Below, one piece after another: positions 6,637-8,096 of a stretch of 8,096 nucleotides of DNA. Within the stretch, counting starts at the first letter, position 1, and each line of letters begins with the position of its first letter. Source of the stretch: JBOHWJ01 sp050736615 (GTDB lineage Bacteria; Desulfobacterota; Binatia; Binatales; Binataceae). The position numbers and the translations under genes are program-made. The notes below the pieces were generated by a model. It did no database searches. It saw only the letters and a list, made by a program, of their open reading frames with translations, and had not been told where the DNA came from. The DNA is taken from contig JBOHWL010000028.1 in the NCBI GenBank assembly GCA_050736615.1, positions 1 through 8,096 of the forward strand, given 5' to 3'.

Positions 6637-7047
6637 TTAGAAATCGGCCTGATCGCAATCACGGGTTATAAGCGGGACTTTAAATATAAGAGCGGCTTTA
6701 GAACGCCGGAAGGATGAAATAAGACCGTTAGCTGCAGGAATCCTGGTCCGCACCGTAGAATGGTCGTATCGTTTGGCCCAGCCGCGCCGCCTGCCGGAAG
6801 CTTCAATCAGAATCCACCAGGCGGTGGGCCGGCGTTTTTCGATGCGGCCCCAACGGTCGGCACTCGGTTTGACGCAGGTTGGCCAAACGTCGCTCGGGTC
6901 AGACACCCAGCCTTGACTGATGGGAGCCAAACGGCCACTTCCCAAAATCTTCCTGACTGTTTTCGCCAACGCCTCCATCTGAGCGGACGACATATCACGG
7001 GTCCTCACATCGACGGCTTCATCAAACAGGTGTTTGGAGATGTACAC
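6637..7047 (-). CDS. Unrecognised ORF of 136 codons, possibly a gene relic
   Basis: The frame opens with GTG at 7047 or ATG at 6993 (MSSAQMEALAKT). The first two thirds look protein-like: a short helix AQMEALAKTVRKILG, then a tryptophan-rich part with GRIEKRRPTAWWILIEASG. The tail (RRSKAALIFKVPLITRDCDQADF) is less convincing and runs into the pckG upstream region. I know no family with certainty; short phage-type hypothetical proteins sometimes show an RPxAWW motif, but this is a weak hint. No strong ribosome site is present. It overlaps another weak frame (7005-7205) on the same strand. Confidence 0.25.
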   Translation of the reverse strand: MYISKHLFDEAVDVRTRDMSSAQMEALAKTVRKILGSGRLAPISQGWVSDPSDVWPTCVKPSADRWGRIEKRRPTAWWILIEASGRRRGWAKRYDHSTVRTRIPAANGLISSFRRSKAALIFKVPLITRDCDQADF

Positions 7048-7327
7048 ATGGTGTGAAATTCCGCCGTTCGATTACATGCGGCATGGGCTCGATCGTCGCA
7101 TATCTGCTCCGGCCCGCCCTTGCGCGCTTGCTCGTAAGCTTTCAAGATTTCGTCGCACGCCTCTTTGTTCTTATAATGCGTCCGCGTGTTCCTCCAACAA
7201 TACAAGTTATCTCATATCGCCACGGCCCGCTGTTCGCGAGTGCGGTTCCACTGACGATGTAAAGCTCCTTGCGGGTGGCAAGGAAATACGGGTTCGCGAT
7301 TCGTCCGAGCGTATCTCTCGACTCCAT
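7005..7327 (-). pseudogene. Possible frameshifted small gene (two overlapping frames)
   Basis: Two minus-strand frames overlap. The first starts with ATG at 7327 (MESRDTLGRIANPYFLATRKE...) and stays protein-like to about 7190, where it turns basic (GRIIRTKRRATKS) and ends at 7142. A second frame, open over 7005-7205, then reads YKNKEACDEILKAYEQARKGG, which looks like a natural helix. One indel near 7190 would join them into a protein of about 105 residues. No family is recognised and no ribosome site is seen before 7327, so this may be a decayed gene or a chance arrangement. Confidence 0.2.
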
Positions 7328-7477
7328 CGAACGCCGGACGGTTGAGGCGATGCGATAGTGCGGCCGATCGTCATCCGCACGTGCAAATTCGGCGCCGTCT
7401 GAACCAGCCCAGGTAGCTTTTGTTTGTGTAGAACTTAGAGCGATCGGGAAAGGGCGGCCAGAATAATTTCACGGGTG

Positions 7478-7585
7478 TCTTGCGTGAGCGGCCGGGCGAT
7501 TCAAGTTGAAACATATCGCTGGATTGCGGAGCGGCGGTAAAAAATTGTGACGGGTACTTGCATTGACGCGAGCGCTCACGCAAGA
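7478..7585. repeat. 13-bp inverted repeat, arms 82 nt apart
   Basis: TCTTGCGTGAGCG (7478-7490) and CGCTCACGCAAGA (7573-7585) are perfect reverse complements. They lie 105-212 nt upstream of the TTGACA of the putative rRNA promoter. They might be paired sites for an rRNA activator, ends of a very small mobile relic, or a chance match. I found no flanking direct repeat, and no ORF between them looks like a gene. Confidence 0.8.
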
Positions 7586-7689
7586 TGCACCGCACGCGCA
7601 CGGAAGACCGCGAAGATACCACGGGCTACCAGCCACGCGCACAAACTCCCGGTTGTGGATTGGCTGCAAGCCAACTCGGACGGTGAGAG

Positions 7690-7718
7690 TTGACAGCGGG
7701 GGTAGCGAGCGATAGTCT
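7690..7718 (+). promoter_or_regulatory. Putative rRNA operon promoter
   Basis: A perfect -35 TTGACA (7690-7695) is followed after 17 nt by TAGTCT (7713-7718), a 3-of-6 match to TATAAT. It lies upstream of the boxA-like motif and about 180 nt before the 16S start, the expected order in an rRNA leader. The -10 match is poor, so the exact start of transcription is uncertain. Confidence 0.38.
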
Positions 7719-7741
7719 TCACGATTACCCCTAGCGGGTGC

Positions 7742-7759
7742 GGTTCTTTGAAAACTGAA
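7742..7759 (+). promoter_or_regulatory. boxA-like antitermination site in the rRNA leader
   Basis: GGTTCTTTGAAAACTGAA resembles the boxA element of rRNA leaders (E. coli TGCTCTTTAACAA; many other bacteria have CTTTGAAAA). BoxA in nascent rRNA binds NusB and S10 (NusE) and prevents premature Rho termination. Its place, about 135 nt before the mature 16S end and after the candidate promoter, agrees with this role. Confidence 0.55.
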
Positions 7760-7790
7760 TAGTAGTGCATGCCTTTAATTGGGCGGCGGG

Positions 7791-7806
7791 GGATCTGAAG
7801 AGATCC
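7791..7806 (+). other. Leader hairpin 1 (GAAG tetraloop)
   Basis: GGATCT and AGATCC pair in a 6-bp stem closed by a GAAG tetraloop, between boxA and the 16S start. GGGC (7781-7784) and GCCC (7810-7813) may extend it as an outer stem. It is probably part of the pre-16S leader fold. Confidence 0.5.
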
Positions 7807-7848
7807 GAAGCCCGTCCGATTCTTTGGTTTATTTCAGCGGTCAAGTCC

Positions 7849-7882
7849 GCCGGTCCATGCGCGTTAACCGCGTGGGACCGGC
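7849..7882 (+). other. Leader hairpin 2 just before the mature 16S end
   Basis: GCCGGTCC (7849-7856) and GGACCGGC (7875-7882) form a perfect 8-bp stem. Inside it CGCG (7860-7863) and CGCG (7869-7872) pair around a TTAAC loop. It ends about 13 nt before the mature 16S start. It may be a processing structure, or its 5' arm may instead pair with sequence downstream of the 16S gene to form the RNase III stem; the partner lies outside the window. Confidence 0.55.
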
Positions 7883-7894
7883 GCTTAATGAGCT

Positions 7895-8096
7895 TATATG
7901 GAGAGTTTGATCCTGGCTCAGAACGAACGCTGGCGGCGTGCCTGAGACATGCAAGTCGTGGGAGAACGTCGGGGCAACCCGGCTAGTAAACCGGCGCACG
8001 GGTGAGTAACACGTGGACAACCTGCCTCGGAGACTGGGATAACCCGTCGAAAGACGGACTAATACCAGATAAGACCACGGACAGTTCGCTGTCCGA
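7895..8096 (+). rRNA. rrs: 16S ribosomal RNA, 5' part (runs off right edge)
   Basis: AGAGTTTGATCCTGGCTCAG at 7902-7921 corresponds to E. coli positions 8-27, placing the mature 5' end near 7895. It is followed by the conserved AACGCTGGCGGCGTGCCT, ATGCAAGTCG, ACGGGTGAGTAACACGTG and CTGGGATAACCC segments in the right order. Only about the first 200 nt are present. An unusual point is TGAGACATGCAAGTC where most bacteria have TAACACATGCAAGTC. The candidate promoter, boxA and leader hairpins lie directly upstream. Confidence 0.97.

Larger units (their letters stand above)
7328..7894 (+). other. Gene-free upstream and leader region of the rRNA operon
   Basis: No convincing protein or tRNA gene lies here on either strand; open frames are short and unlike proteins. 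The right part holds a promoter-like TTGACA (7690), a boxA-like motif (7742-7759) and two hairpins before the mature 16S start. The left part holds a 13-bp inverted repeat (7478-7490 with 7573-7585). Confidence 0.7.

Noticed and set aside
5795..6640. Long plus-strand open frame (281 codons) opposite pckG
   Set aside because: It lies almost wholly antisense to the certain pckG gene. Its translation is rich in Arg, His and Ala with no recognisable motif, as expected for the shadow of a GC-rich gene.
7563..7591. TTGACG at 7563 as a second rRNA promoter
   Set aside because: No -10-like hexamer at 15-19 nt spacing (TGCACC at 17 nt).
7765..7986. Plus-strand open frame of 73 codons running into the 16S gene
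   Set aside because: It covers the rRNA leader hairpins and the start of 16S, so it is not a protein gene.

Overview
The window comes from the chromosome of a moderately GC-rich bacterium. The strongest taxonomic marker is the 5' end of a 16S rRNA gene at the right edge. It has the canonical bacterial AGAGTTTGATCCTGGCTCAG and GGGTGAGTAACACGTG segments. The usual TAACACATGCAAGTC is replaced by TGAGACATGCAAGTC, which suggests a lineage outside the well-studied groups. A Desulfobacterota/Binatota-like or other deltaproteobacteria-like organism is a guess from impression only. The GTP-type PEP carboxykinase, the crotonase and the M20 peptidase fit a heterotroph using organic and fatty acids, but do not fix the lineage.

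Layout, left to right. Positions 1-584 (minus strand) hold a probable Fic toxin-antitoxin pair: a 70-residue antitoxin-like protein followed by the N-terminal 112 residues of a Fic-domain protein that runs off the left edge. Two strong inverted repeats lie inside the fic coding sequence. Positions 585-962 hold no confident gene, only a weak small ORF overlapping the end of the next gene. A class I SAM-dependent methyltransferase (minus, 963-1754) diverges from a UspA-family universal stress protein (plus, 1859-2356). The stress protein converges on a minus-strand cluster that is transcribed leftwards in the order pckG (6502-4694), an M20 peptidase T-like metallohydrolase (4628-3477), and an enoyl-CoA hydratase/isomerase-family protein (3225-2401).

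The pckG-peptidase gap is 65 nt and both genes carry a GGAG ribosome site, so they may be cotranscribed. The 251-nt gap before the crotonase could hold its own promoter. Together they suggest carbon recycling: peptides and fatty acids feed the TCA cycle, and PckG draws oxaloacetate to PEP. That link is inferred from context.

Positions 6637-7327 carry only weak overlapping minus-strand ORFs that may be relics of broken genes. Positions 7328-7894 are the upstream and leader region of an rRNA operon, with a promoter-like TTGACA, a boxA-like antitermination motif and two leader hairpins, leading into the 16S gene at about 7895. I found no insertion sequence, CRISPR array, tRNA or complete novel system. 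The most distinctive items are the Fic pair with a non-canonical antitoxin motif and palindromes in the toxin gene, and the crotonase with both hydratase glutamates replaced.
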